A stretch of 64,000 nt of DNA, from NCBI RefSeq assembly GCF_030161095.1, contig NZ_BSPP01000007.1, forward strand, positions 248,920 through 312,919, in the 5' to 3' direction. The translations under genes were made by a program, and so were the position numbers. The stretch comes from Cypionkella aquatica (GTDB lineage Bacteria > Pseudomonadota > Alphaproteobacteria > Rhodobacterales > Rhodobacteraceae). Shown in pieces: positions 34,793-42,412 of this stretch; within the stretch, counting starts at the first letter, position 1; each line of letters starts with the position of its first letter. Under the pieces are notes generated by a model. The model was not told where the DNA came from and ran no database searches. It saw only the letters and a program-made list of their open reading frames with translations.

Positions 34793-36550
34793 ATGGCAGA
34801 TATCACAACCGAGGTGCTGATCATCGGCACAGGCCCATCCGGTGCGGCGACAGCGGCGCTGTTGTCCAGCTACGGCATCCAGAACATGGCGATCAACCGC
34901 TATCGGTGGCTCGCCAACACCCCGCGCGCCCATATCACCAACCAACGCACCATGGAGGTGCTGCGCGATCTGGGCCGCGATGTCGAGGATGAGGCCTATG
35001 TCTTTGCCACCGGGCAAGACCTGATGGGCGAGAACATCTTTTGCGAAAGTCTGTCGGGCGAGGAAATCGGCCGCATGAAATCCTGGGGCAACCATCCGCT
35101 GTCACGGGCTGAACATCTGATGTCCTCGCCCACCAAGATGAACGACCTGCCGCAGACGATGATGGAGCCTTTGCTGTTCAAGACCGCCTGTTCGCGCGGC
35201 ACGCAAGCGCGAATGTCGACGGAATATCTGCGCCACGAGCAGGATGCCGACGGCGTCACCACCACCTGCCGCGACCGCCTGACCGGCAAAGATCTGACGA
35301 TCCGCTCAAAATATCTGATCGGCGCGGATGGCGGCAAATCTCTGGTGGCCGAACATGCGGGCCTGCCTTTTGAAGGCAAGATGGGCGTTGGCGGCTCGAT
35401 GAACATCCTGTTTCGCGCCGATCTGTCCCGCTATGTCGCGCACAGGCCGTCGGTTCTTTATTGGGTGATGCAGCCCGGCGCTGATGTTGGCGGCATCGGC
35501 ATGGGTCTTGTGCGCATGGTGCGGCCTTGGAACGAATGGCTGATCGTCTGGGGTTATGACATCAACGGGCCAGAGCCGAAAGTGACACCCGAATTTGCGA
35601 CCGATGTGGCGCGGCAACTGGTGGGTGATCCTAACCTTGAGATCGAGCTTTTGTCGGCCTCGGTCTGGACGGTGAACAACCGCTATGCCACCCGCACTTC
35701 AAATGGCCGGGTGTTCTGCATGGGCGACGCAATCCACCGCCATCCGCCGTCGAATGGTTTGGGCTCCAACACCTCTATTCAGGATGCGTTCAATCTGGCG
35801 TGGAAGCTGGCGCTGGTGCTGAAGGGGCAAGCGGGCGAGCGGCTGTTGGAAAGCTATGATGCCGAGCGCGCGCCCATCGCCAAACAGATCGTCACCCGCG
35901 CCAACCAGTCAATCGCGGAATTTGGCCCGATCTTTGAATCGCTCGGCATGGGCGAAGGTGTGGACCCCGAGCAGATGCAAAAGAACCTGAGTGCGCGCAG
36001 CGCAGGCACGGCGGCGGCGGAAGGCCAGCGCGAAGCCATCCGCAAGGCCATCGCCTTCAAGAAATACGAATTTGACGCCCACGGGGTCGAGATGAACCAG
36101 CGCTATCGCTCGGCTGCGATAGAGACCGATGGCCAGATCGAACCGGCCTTTGCGCTGGATGCTGATCTGCACTACCAGCCGACCACTTGGCCCGGCGCGC
36201 GGCTGCCCCATGCGTGGGTTTACCGCCGTGACAGCGGGGCCGCAGTTTCAACGCTCGATCTGTGCGGCCATGGCCGCTTCACGCTGTTGACGGGGCTTGG
36301 CGGCGAGGCTTGGGCGAGCGCTGCAACCAAAATCGCTGCGGAGTTGGGGATCGAAATCACAACCCATATCATCGGTCCGCGTCAATCATATGTTGATCAC
36401 AGCGGCGACTGGGCGCGGGCCAGTGAAATCCGCGACAATGGCTGCCTTCTGGTGCGGCCAGATCATCATGTCTGCTGGCGTGCCGAGAGTCTTTCGGCAG
36501 CTCCGGCAGCGGATTTGGGAAGGGTTCTGCGCAAGGTGCTGGCCCGATAG
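34793..36550 (+). CDS. TfdB-like FAD-dependent phenol monooxygenase
   Basis: Class A flavin monooxygenase of the 2,4-dichlorophenol 6-monooxygenase / resorcinol hydroxylase kind, 585 residues. ATG 34793 (MADITTEVLIIGTGPSG) has AGGGAGG upstream. GTGPSGAA is at residues 12-19, GADGGKS near 180, and the second FAD motif GDAIHRHPPSNGLGSNTSIQ near 310. The C-terminal thioredoxin-like domain runs from about 440. With maleylacetate reductase as its partner (25 bases upstream), it is the best candidate to make hydroxyquinol from a dihydroxybenzene such as resorcinol, or an ortho-hydroxylated phenol. It is not closely similar to the MhpA-like enzyme at the other end of the island. Confidence 0.9.
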   Translation: MADITTEVLIIGTGPSGAATAALLSSYGIQNMAINRYRWLANTPRAHITNQRTMEVLRDLGRDVEDEAYVFATGQDLMGENIFCESLSGEEIGRMKSWGNHPLSRAEHLMSSPTKMNDLPQTMMEPLLFKTACSRGTQARMSTEYLRHEQDADGVTTTCRDRLTGKDLTIRSKYLIGADGGKSLVAEHAGLPFEGKMGVGGSMNILFRADLSRYVAHRPSVLYWVMQPGADVGGIGMGLVRMVRPWNEWLIVWGYDINGPEPKVTPEFATDVARQLVGDPNLEIELLSASVWTVNNRYATRTSNGRVFCMGDAIHRHPPSNGLGSNTSIQDAFNLAWKLALVLKGQAGERLLESYDAERAPIAKQIVTRANQSIAEFGPIFESLGMGEGVDPEQMQKNLSARSAGTAAAEGQREAIRKAIAFKKYEFDAHGVEMNQRYRSAAIETDGQIEPAFALDADLHYQPTTWPGARLPHAWVYRRDSGAAVSTLDLCGHGRFTLLTGLGGEAWASAATKIAAELGIEITTHIIGPRQSYVDHSGDWARASEIRDNGCLLVRPDHHVCWRAESLSAAPAADLGRVLRKVLAR

Positions 36551-36657
36551 GCTGGGCAAAGCTGGACAGCAGCTGTTGTGCATGGTCTTGTTCTGACCTG
36601 TTCAAATTGCGCTGTCTGTGGCTTTGCCCCCTTGCCCTGATCCGGTTTGAGGCAGGG

Positions 36658-36681
36658 TCTGGTCCAATCGAACGGACCAGA
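36658..36681 (+). terminator. Hairpin downstream of the flavin monooxygenase
   Basis: TCTGGTCC (36658-36665), loop AATCGAAC, GGACCAGA (36674-36681): a perfect eight-base stem about 108 bases after the monooxygenase stop. There is no T-tract; it could mark the end of the island transcript. Confidence 0.4.
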
Positions 36682-36889
36682 GATAAACCGCAGCAGCTTC
36701 ACCAAAGTGCGGCTCATCCGTTGCCATGCAGGCGCTTGCAAAGCAATCTGCCGAGAGGCGGGCGGGCGTGCCGGGTGATTGGCCCTTGCCTGATTATCAT
36801 GCGATATCGGGTGCTCGGTCCGAACGCCCCTGCGTCATGGCAGCGGTTGAAAGAACAAACCCAAACGCGGCGTCGATTGACATTCTGGT

Positions 36890-36910
36890 CGCCCTGCAAG
36901 TTGCAGGGCG
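36890..36910. repeat. 21-bp palindrome CGCCCTGCAA-G-TTGCAGGGCG
   Basis: Ten-base perfect arms around a single G in non-coding DNA. A one-base centre cannot form a hairpin loop without opening several pairs, so a dimeric protein-binding site is more likely than a terminator. Confidence 0.6.
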
Positions 36911-36967
36911 CATCGCCAACAACGCCAAGGTTCTGTGCGCACCGGATTCCACCGAAAACGCCCGATG

Positions 36968-37348
36968 TTAAGATGAAACATGCGGTCGATAATAGACACG
37001 AGTCCTCTCGTTCACCTGCTTAGATGCAAATCCATCATGCCCGCCACGCGCCATCGCAACGCTGCCGCGAGCACCTGTTCGGCTTCCCGTGCTTGATTGC
37101 GCTAACGCCACGGGGAAGTTGACGTCGCTCAAACTGCCCCAGACTTCTTCCTCGCCGTCGTTGTGAATTTGCAGAAAGATGCGCCTTGCCTCAAAGTTCC
37201 CATTATTTTTAACCCACGCGAACAGCTGGCTGGAAATGATTGCAAAGCAGGCGAGTGCTGACAAAACTGGCACAATCTCGCGCAACTGGCGGCTTTGTGA
37301 CCCGGTGCGACCACGACGGGAATTGACCTTTTCGCCGTCCTCACGCAT
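36968..37348 (-). CDS. Weak candidate for a small single-helix protein
   Basis: A 126-residue frame: basic N-terminus, one hydrophobic stretch VPVLSALACFAIISSQLFAW (about 27-46), then a charged part. No ribosome site, no recognised family, and codon choice unlike neighbouring genes. It may be a chance frame or a transferred orphan. Confidence 0.25.
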   Translation of the reverse strand: MREDGEKVNSRRGRTGSQSRQLREIVPVLSALACFAIISSQLFAWVKNNGNFEARRIFLQIHNDGEEEVWGSLSDVNFPVALAQSSTGSRTGARGSVAMARGGHDGFASKQVNERTRVYYRPHVSS

Positions 37349-37504
37349 CTGATCGCATAACAGAGTCGGCCCCGCGCGTTGGGTTTCCTTTGCAGGTGCA
37401 GCATGGCAGGAATGTCATGGCTGCATGGCATGGTGACTAGCGCGAAGCCCGATAACCTGAGAGATAGATTGAGTTTTCCTCCGAATCGGAGAGCAGGAGT
37501 TATC

Positions 37505-39127
37505 ATGCCGGGTCAACCGGATTTGTCAGCCAGCGTCGCCCGTCGTTCCTTCCTTGCTTTGCTCGGGGCTGGGGCCTTGCTGCATTGCAGCACAAGCTTG
37601 TCTGGTGCGGCTTGGGCGCAAACCGCGACCGATCCTGCAGCCGCTGCGCCGGCCGCGCCTGATGCGGCCGAACCGTTTGATTTTGATCGTCTTACCGAAA
37701 ACATGCGGGTGCTTGCGACGCAACCGCATCAGACCCCGACCAAGGTTGAGGGCTTTTTCAGCAGCTTTACCTACGACGATTATCAGGCGATCCAGTATAA
37801 CCCGGAACGCGCGCGTTGGGCTGGGCCGAAGGCTGGCTTCAATGTGCAGGCCTTCCATATGGGCTGGCTGTTCGCCGAGCCGATCCAGCTGTTCGAGGTC
37901 AAAGAAGGCCAAGCCCGCCCGATGGGGTTCTCGACCGATGATTTCCGCTACTATGATCGCGTCAAGGCCCGCGTCCCTGCGCATGAACCGCTGCCGGGCG
38001 TTGCGGGTTTCCGGCTGAACGCGCCGCTGAACCGCGCCGATCTGTTTGACGAGGTGGTGGCTTTCCTTGGTGCCAGCTATTTCCGGGCTTTGGGTCGCGG
38101 CAACGCTTACGGCCTTTCGGCGCGCGGTCTGGCGATCAACACCGCCTTGGGCAAGCCCGAGGAATTTCCGCGCTTTTCACGCTTCTGGCTGGAAACTCCG
38201 GCCCCTTTTGCGCGCGAAGTTGTGGTCTGCGCTGCACTGGAAAGCCCAAGCGTCACCGGCGCTTACCGCTTTGTGATCCGTCCGGGCGTCAACACCGAGA
38301 TGGATGTGACCGCGCGGCTGTTCTTCCGCAACGAAGTCGATCAGATCGGTGTCGCACCCTTGACCTCGATGTTCTTGTTCTCGGAAAAGAACCGCACGGA
38401 TTTCGACGATTATCGCCCGAATGTGCATGACAGCGACGGCCTCGCGATCGAGCGCCGCGATGGCGACAAGATCTGGCGTCCGCTGAACAATCCGCCGCGC
38501 CTGTCGGAATCGTATTTCGCCGAGCAAAGCCCGCATGGCTTTGGCCTGATGCAGCGCGATCGCAACTTTGAAGCCTATCAGGATGCGGCCGCCCATTACG
38601 AGCGTCGCCCGTCCTTGATGGTCGAACCTTTGGGCGATTGGGGCAAGGGCGCTGTGCGTCTGGTCGAAATCCCGTCTGAACTTGAGGTCAACGACAATAT
38701 TGTGGCGTTCTGGGTGCCAGATGCCAAACCGGTGCCCGGCGTGATGTCGGAATTCAGCTATCGTTTGCATTGGGGGGCTTTGCCTGCCGACACCGCGCAG
38801 GACATCGCTTTTGTCAAAGAGACCCGCACCGGGGTAGGGGGCGTGTCCGGGGTGGAAAACACCGATGGCAGCCGCAAGATCGTGGTCGATTTTGAAGGCG
38901 GACTTCTGGCCTCGCTGCCTGCCGATGCCAAGGTCGAAGCCATGGTCACCATCAACGGCGGCGAGATCGTGCATCAAGCTTTGTCAGAAATTCCGGGAAC
39001 CGATTTCTGGCGTTTGGTGTTGGACATTACAGTAGCACCCGGCATGACGGTCGAGTTGGGGGCACATATCACCGGCTACGGCCGTAAACTGTCCGAGAAC
39101 TGGCTTTATCAATGGGTGAGCGCATGA
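37505..39127 (+). CDS. opgG: Periplasmic glucan biosynthesis protein OpgG/OpgD
   Basis: Exported protein needed to make osmoregulated periplasmic glucans; it shapes the beta-glucan backbone in the periplasm. 540 residues from ATG 37505 with AGGAG upstream. The signal has a Tat-like ARRSFLALLGAGALL and a cleavage zone near SGAAWAQ. The OpgG domain starts about residue 60 (FDFDRLTENMRVLA) and includes FFSSFTYDDYQAIQYNPERA and SRGLAINTA-type features (here ARGLAINTALG). Tat export is typical of OpgD, Sec of OpgG; either name fits. Stop overlaps the start of a short ORF (ATGA) leading to opgH. Confidence 0.93.
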   Translation: MPGQPDLSASVARRSFLALLGAGALLHCSTSLSGAAWAQTATDPAAAAPAAPDAAEPFDFDRLTENMRVLATQPHQTPTKVEGFFSSFTYDDYQAIQYNPERARWAGPKAGFNVQAFHMGWLFAEPIQLFEVKEGQARPMGFSTDDFRYYDRVKARVPAHEPLPGVAGFRLNAPLNRADLFDEVVAFLGASYFRALGRGNAYGLSARGLAINTALGKPEEFPRFSRFWLETPAPFAREVVVCAALESPSVTGAYRFVIRPGVNTEMDVTARLFFRNEVDQIGVAPLTSMFLFSEKNRTDFDDYRPNVHDSDGLAIERRDGDKIWRPLNNPPRLSESYFAEQSPHGFGLMQRDRNFEAYQDAAAHYERRPSLMVEPLGDWGKGAVRLVEIPSELEVNDNIVAFWVPDAKPVPGVMSEFSYRLHWGALPADTAQDIAFVKETRTGVGGVSGVENTDGSRKIVVDFEGGLLASLPADAKVEAMVTINGGEIVHQALSEIPGTDFWRLVLDITVAPGMTVELGAHITGYGRKLSENWLYQWVSA

Positions 39128-39351
39128 CTTTGCAGATGGCTGACACGAAGGGCGCGTTGCCCGTGGTCCCTTCTACTATGCCCCGCTCGCACACCGCTCA
39201 CCTGCAGGCCGAGCAGCTTATCCAAGTGATGGCACCGCCGCGTGCAGCTTTGGCAATGCCGAAACAAGTGCTGACCCGCAAGCCGTTCCGGCTGTTGCGG
39301 TTGCTGCGCGTCTGGCTGTCGATTGCGCCGGGCTCGCGTCGCCTCGGCTAG
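39124..39351 (+). CDS. Short ORF, probable detached N-terminus of OpgH
   Basis: A 75-residue frame whose ATG overlaps the opgG stop (ATGA) and whose TAG lies four bases before the opgH ATG. The segment APPRAALAMPKQ resembles the PPEAPLAMPxQ element near the N-terminus of many OpgH proteins, followed by a basic LTRKPFRLLRLLRVWL. So it looks like the cytosolic N-terminal part of OpgH encoded separately, by a frameshift near 39325-39355 or by a real gene split. The resemblance is from memory, not from an alignment. Confidence 0.6.
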   Translation: MTLQMADTKGALPVVPSTMPRSHTAHLQAEQLIQVMAPPRAALAMPKQVLTRKPFRLLRLLRVWLSIAPGSRRLG

Positions 39352-39355
39352 CGCT

Positions 39356-41140
39356 ATGACCAACCAGAAACCTGTTGCGCGGGACCTGACCAGTGGTGCC
39401 CGCGCTTTGGCTATTGCGGCCAGCGTGCTTGCAGCTGCGGCTGCCGGCATGGTGTTTCAGATTTACGGTGCGGCCGATGGCGTCGGTGTGCTGGATGTGC
39501 TGCGCAGCACGCTGATTTTCTTTTCAACCTGGTGGTTGGCGTGGGGGGCGGCGACGGCTTTGCTGGGGCTGACCTCGCGGCAGCGGCCAAGCGTTGCGCG
39601 GGTGGTGGGCGCGATCAAGGGGCGCACCGTGGTGATTGTGCCGGTCTACAATGAAGACCCGCTGATCACCTTTGCCCGCATAGCCGCGATGGACGACTCG
39701 TTTCGGGCGCTGAACAGCGGGTTGCAGTTGGATTTTGCCGTGCTGTCTGACACCCGCGATGAAAACATCGCTGTGGCAGAGCAGCGCTGGTTCGCGCAGC
39801 TTTTGGCGCGTCAGCAGGCCGAGGGGCGGATGTTTTACCGCCGCCGTGCCCGCAACATTGGCCGCAAGGCGGGCAATATTGAAGAATTCATCACCACTTC
39901 AGGCGGAGCATGGGATTACGCGGTGATCCTTGACGCCGACAGTCTGATGGAAGGTGCGACGATTCTGGAAATGATCCGCCGGATCGAGGCAGAGCCCAAG
40001 CTCGGCCTGTTACAGACTTTGCCCATCGTGGTGCAGGCGCATACCCGCTTTGGCCGCGCGATGCAGTTCGCGGCGGGATTTCACTCGCCGATTTTCGCGC
40101 GCGGATTGGCGGCGACCCAAGGCAAGACCGGGCCGTTCTGGGGCCATAATGCCATTGTGCGGATCAGGGCTTGGGCCGAAAGCTGTGGCTTGCCGGAACT
40201 GCCGGGCCGCGCGCCGTTTGGTGGCCATATCATGAGCCATGATTACGTCGAAGCGGCGCTGCTAGCGCGGGCAGGCTGGCTGGTGCGGCTGGACGATGAT
40301 TTGCGCGGGTCTTACGAAGAAGGCCCCGAAAATATCATTGACCACGCCAAGCGCGACCGCCGCTGGTGTCAGGGCAATCTGCAACACGCCAAGGTCTTGG
40401 CAGCACCCGGCCTCAAGCTGTGGAGCCGTTTTGTCTTTGCGCAGGGCATCTTTGCCTATATCGCGCCACTGTTGTGGCTTGCGTTCATCATTGCCTCGGT
40501 TGCTGCCGTCTATTGGGTCGAAGTGCCCGATTACTTCCCCGAGGCCAATTGGCCGTTTCCGGTGTTTCCCAATGATCAGACGCCCAAAGCCATCGGCCTT
40601 GCGGTGGGGGTGTTCGGGCTTCTGGTGATGCCAAAGCTGCTGGTGGCGATTGATGCGATCTTCACCGGGCGGGCGCGTGGCTTTGGTGGCATCCTGGGCG
40701 TGTTGCGCGCGGTGTTTGCCGAGTTGTTGTTGTCATCGCTGATCGCGCCAATTCTTATGGCTTTCCAAAGCCGTTCTGTTTTACAGGTGCTTCTGGGACG
40801 AGATGGCGGCTGGCCGCCAAATAACCGGGGGGACGGCGGTTTGGATTTTTCAGAGGCTTGGGCGGCGGGCGGCTGGATCAGCTATTTTGGCGTGATCGGC
40901 ATTGTGATGACGCATCTGCTGGCGCCAGTGCTGACCTTGTGGCTGTTGCCGGTGGCTTTGCCGATGGCACTGGCGCCCGTGTTGATCTGGTGGACCTCGC
41001 GCAGTGTTGGCCGCAGCCGCTTCACTGTGCCCGAAGATAGCGCCATGCCCGCGATCCTGACCCGCCACGCGGCTGTGCTTTCGGCTTGGGCTGCGGCCCA
41101 GCCAGTTGTCGCACCAGCGGCAGAGGCCAACCTTGGCTGA
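39356..41140 (+). CDS. opgH: Periplasmic glucan glucosyltransferase OpgH (MdoH)
   Basis: Inner-membrane GT2 processive glucosyltransferase that makes the linear beta-1,2-glucan from UDP-glucose. 594 residues from ATG 39356. First helices at about 15-75; the cytosolic catalytic domain has VIVPVYNEDP, the DxD motif ILDADSLMEG, GHNAIVRIRAW and the RRWCQGNLQHAK product-binding motif. Several C-terminal helices follow. It is shorter than E. coli OpgH (847 aa) mainly at the N-terminus, part of which may be the preceding ORF. No clear ribosome site: translation probably depends on coupling across the four-base gap. An upstream in-frame ATG is at 39323. Confidence 0.92.
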   Translation: MTNQKPVARDLTSGARALAIAASVLAAAAAGMVFQIYGAADGVGVLDVLRSTLIFFSTWWLAWGAATALLGLTSRQRPSVARVVGAIKGRTVVIVPVYNEDPLITFARIAAMDDSFRALNSGLQLDFAVLSDTRDENIAVAEQRWFAQLLARQQAEGRMFYRRRARNIGRKAGNIEEFITTSGGAWDYAVILDADSLMEGATILEMIRRIEAEPKLGLLQTLPIVVQAHTRFGRAMQFAAGFHSPIFARGLAATQGKTGPFWGHNAIVRIRAWAESCGLPELPGRAPFGGHIMSHDYVEAALLARAGWLVRLDDDLRGSYEEGPENIIDHAKRDRRWCQGNLQHAKVLAAPGLKLWSRFVFAQGIFAYIAPLLWLAFIIASVAAVYWVEVPDYFPEANWPFPVFPNDQTPKAIGLAVGVFGLLVMPKLLVAIDAIFTGRARGFGGILGVLRAVFAELLLSSLIAPILMAFQSRSVLQVLLGRDGGWPPNNRGDGGLDFSEAWAAGGWISYFGVIGIVMTHLLAPVLTLWLLPVALPMALAPVLIWWTSRSVGRSRFTVPEDSAMPAILTRHAAVLSAWAAAQPVVAPAAEANLG

Positions 41141-42290
41141 GCTGGCAGCGCAGGCGGCCACGCATAGCCGCGATTACCGGATTGATTTCCTGCGCGGCGT
41201 CGCGCTGGTGATGATCTTCATCAACCATATCCCCGGCACGGTGTGGGAGAATTTCACCTCGCGCAACTTCGGCTTTTCCGATGGGGCCGAAGGCTTCGTG
41301 CTGATGTCGGGCATGGCAACCGGGTTGGCTTACGGCCCCGTTTTCCTGCGCGCGGCCAACTGGCGGCAAGCCTTTAGGCCGTGGCGGCGGGCGTTCACCT
41401 TGTGGTGGGTGCATGTCTTGGTGGTGGCGCTGATCGTCGCGTTATTTCTGGCCACCCAGCATGATCCGGCGGTGGCGAAAATGGCCGTCAAGCGCAACAT
41501 CGCCCCGGCCTTGGAGGATACATTCGGCTTTGGCCTGCCACTTGCGACCTTGGGCCATCAATTCGCCTATGCCGATATTTTGCCGCTTTATGTGGTGCTG
41601 ATGCTTTGGGCGCCTGCGTTGCTGGCGCTGGCGGTGCGCTGGCCACGCGCCTTGATGGCGGGCTCTTTGGTGCTTTGGTTTGGTGTCGGACTTATTCGCT
41701 ACACCATGCCGACATGGCCGCTGAGCAATGGCTGGTTCTTCAATCCGTTCTCGTGGCAGGTGCTGTTTGTGGCGGGGATGTTGACGGGCATCGCGATCCG
41801 GCAAGGGCGACGCTGGCTGCCGATCCGCACATGGGCCTTGCGGGTGTCATGGGCGTTTCTGATCCTTGCGGCGCTTTGGGTGCAGGTCGGCGTGGTGGCA
41901 AGCTATGGCGGGCATACCCTGTGGCTGCTGCATGAATATGCGCATTTCCCATCTGTGTTCACCTCGTTTGAGAAAAGCTATGTCTTTGCCCCGCGGCTGT
42001 TGCACATACTGGCGCTCGCCTATGCGCTCAGCGCGCTGCCGTTGCTGAAAACCGTGGCAAACAGCCCGAAAGTCGCTGGGATCGTGCTGCTGGGCCGTCA
42101 TTCCTTGCCGGTGTTTGCCACCAGCACGGTGCTGGCCTATGGCGCTCAGGTCGCCAAAGCGATGAACCCGCCGTCGTTCTGGCTGGATACGGCGTTGCTG
42201 GCGGGGGGGCTGCTGATCCTGTTCGCGGTGGCATGGTGGCGCGATGGCCAGAAACGTGCAGCGCAGCTGAAGTCCGCCCGCCCCGTTTGA
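41133..42290 (+). CDS. opgC: OpgC-family membrane acyl(succinyl)transferase
   Basis: Integral membrane protein of the OpgC family, which adds succinyl groups to periplasmic glucans. About 385 residues with ten or so membrane segments. DYRIDFLRGVALVMIFINHI near residue 15 and LMSGMATGLAYG are typical. No ATG exists near the 5' end. I take TTG 41133, overlapping the opgH stop (41138-41140) with CAGAGG six bases upstream; a TTG at 41106 is possible. The overlap couples it to opgH. Confidence 0.88.
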   Translation: MAELAAQAATHSRDYRIDFLRGVALVMIFINHIPGTVWENFTSRNFGFSDGAEGFVLMSGMATGLAYGPVFLRAANWRQAFRPWRRAFTLWWVHVLVVALIVALFLATQHDPAVAKMAVKRNIAPALEDTFGFGLPLATLGHQFAYADILPLYVVLMLWAPALLALAVRWPRALMAGSLVLWFGVGLIRYTMPTWPLSNGWFFNPFSWQVLFVAGMLTGIAIRQGRRWLPIRTWALRVSWAFLILAALWVQVGVVASYGGHTLWLLHEYAHFPSVFTSFEKSYVFAPRLLHILALAYALSALPLLKTVANSPKVAGIVLLGRHSLPVFATSTVLAYGAQVAKAMNPPSFWLDTALLAGGLLILFAVAWWRDGQKRAAQLKSARPV

Positions 42291-42412
42291 ACGCGGCCCA
42301 GCCAGAACACGTGGGAAGGCCAATCTGAAACAGGCGCGGATTGCCGCAGGGGGCGGGCTGTGCGTTGCCATCGCGCAGCGCAGCACTTAGGCATCTGGTC
42401 AGCAATGACGGG

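Larger units (their letters stand above)
36551..37504. other. Long region without a convincing gene, between catabolic island and glucan genes
   Basis: About 950 bases where codon use loses the strong GC third-position bias of neighbours. It holds a hairpin (36658-36681), a near-perfect palindrome (36890-36910) and one weak minus-strand frame (36968-37348). Small plus-strand frames around 36607-37023 match nothing I know. The last part should hold the opgG promoter; CTCCGAATCGGAG (37479-37491) is a small palindrome just before its ribosome site. Confidence 0.5.

Noticed and set aside
36607-37023. Small plus-strand frames after the flavin monooxygenase
   Set aside because: No ribosome sites, no similarity I recognise, odd codon choice; treated as non-coding or decayed.
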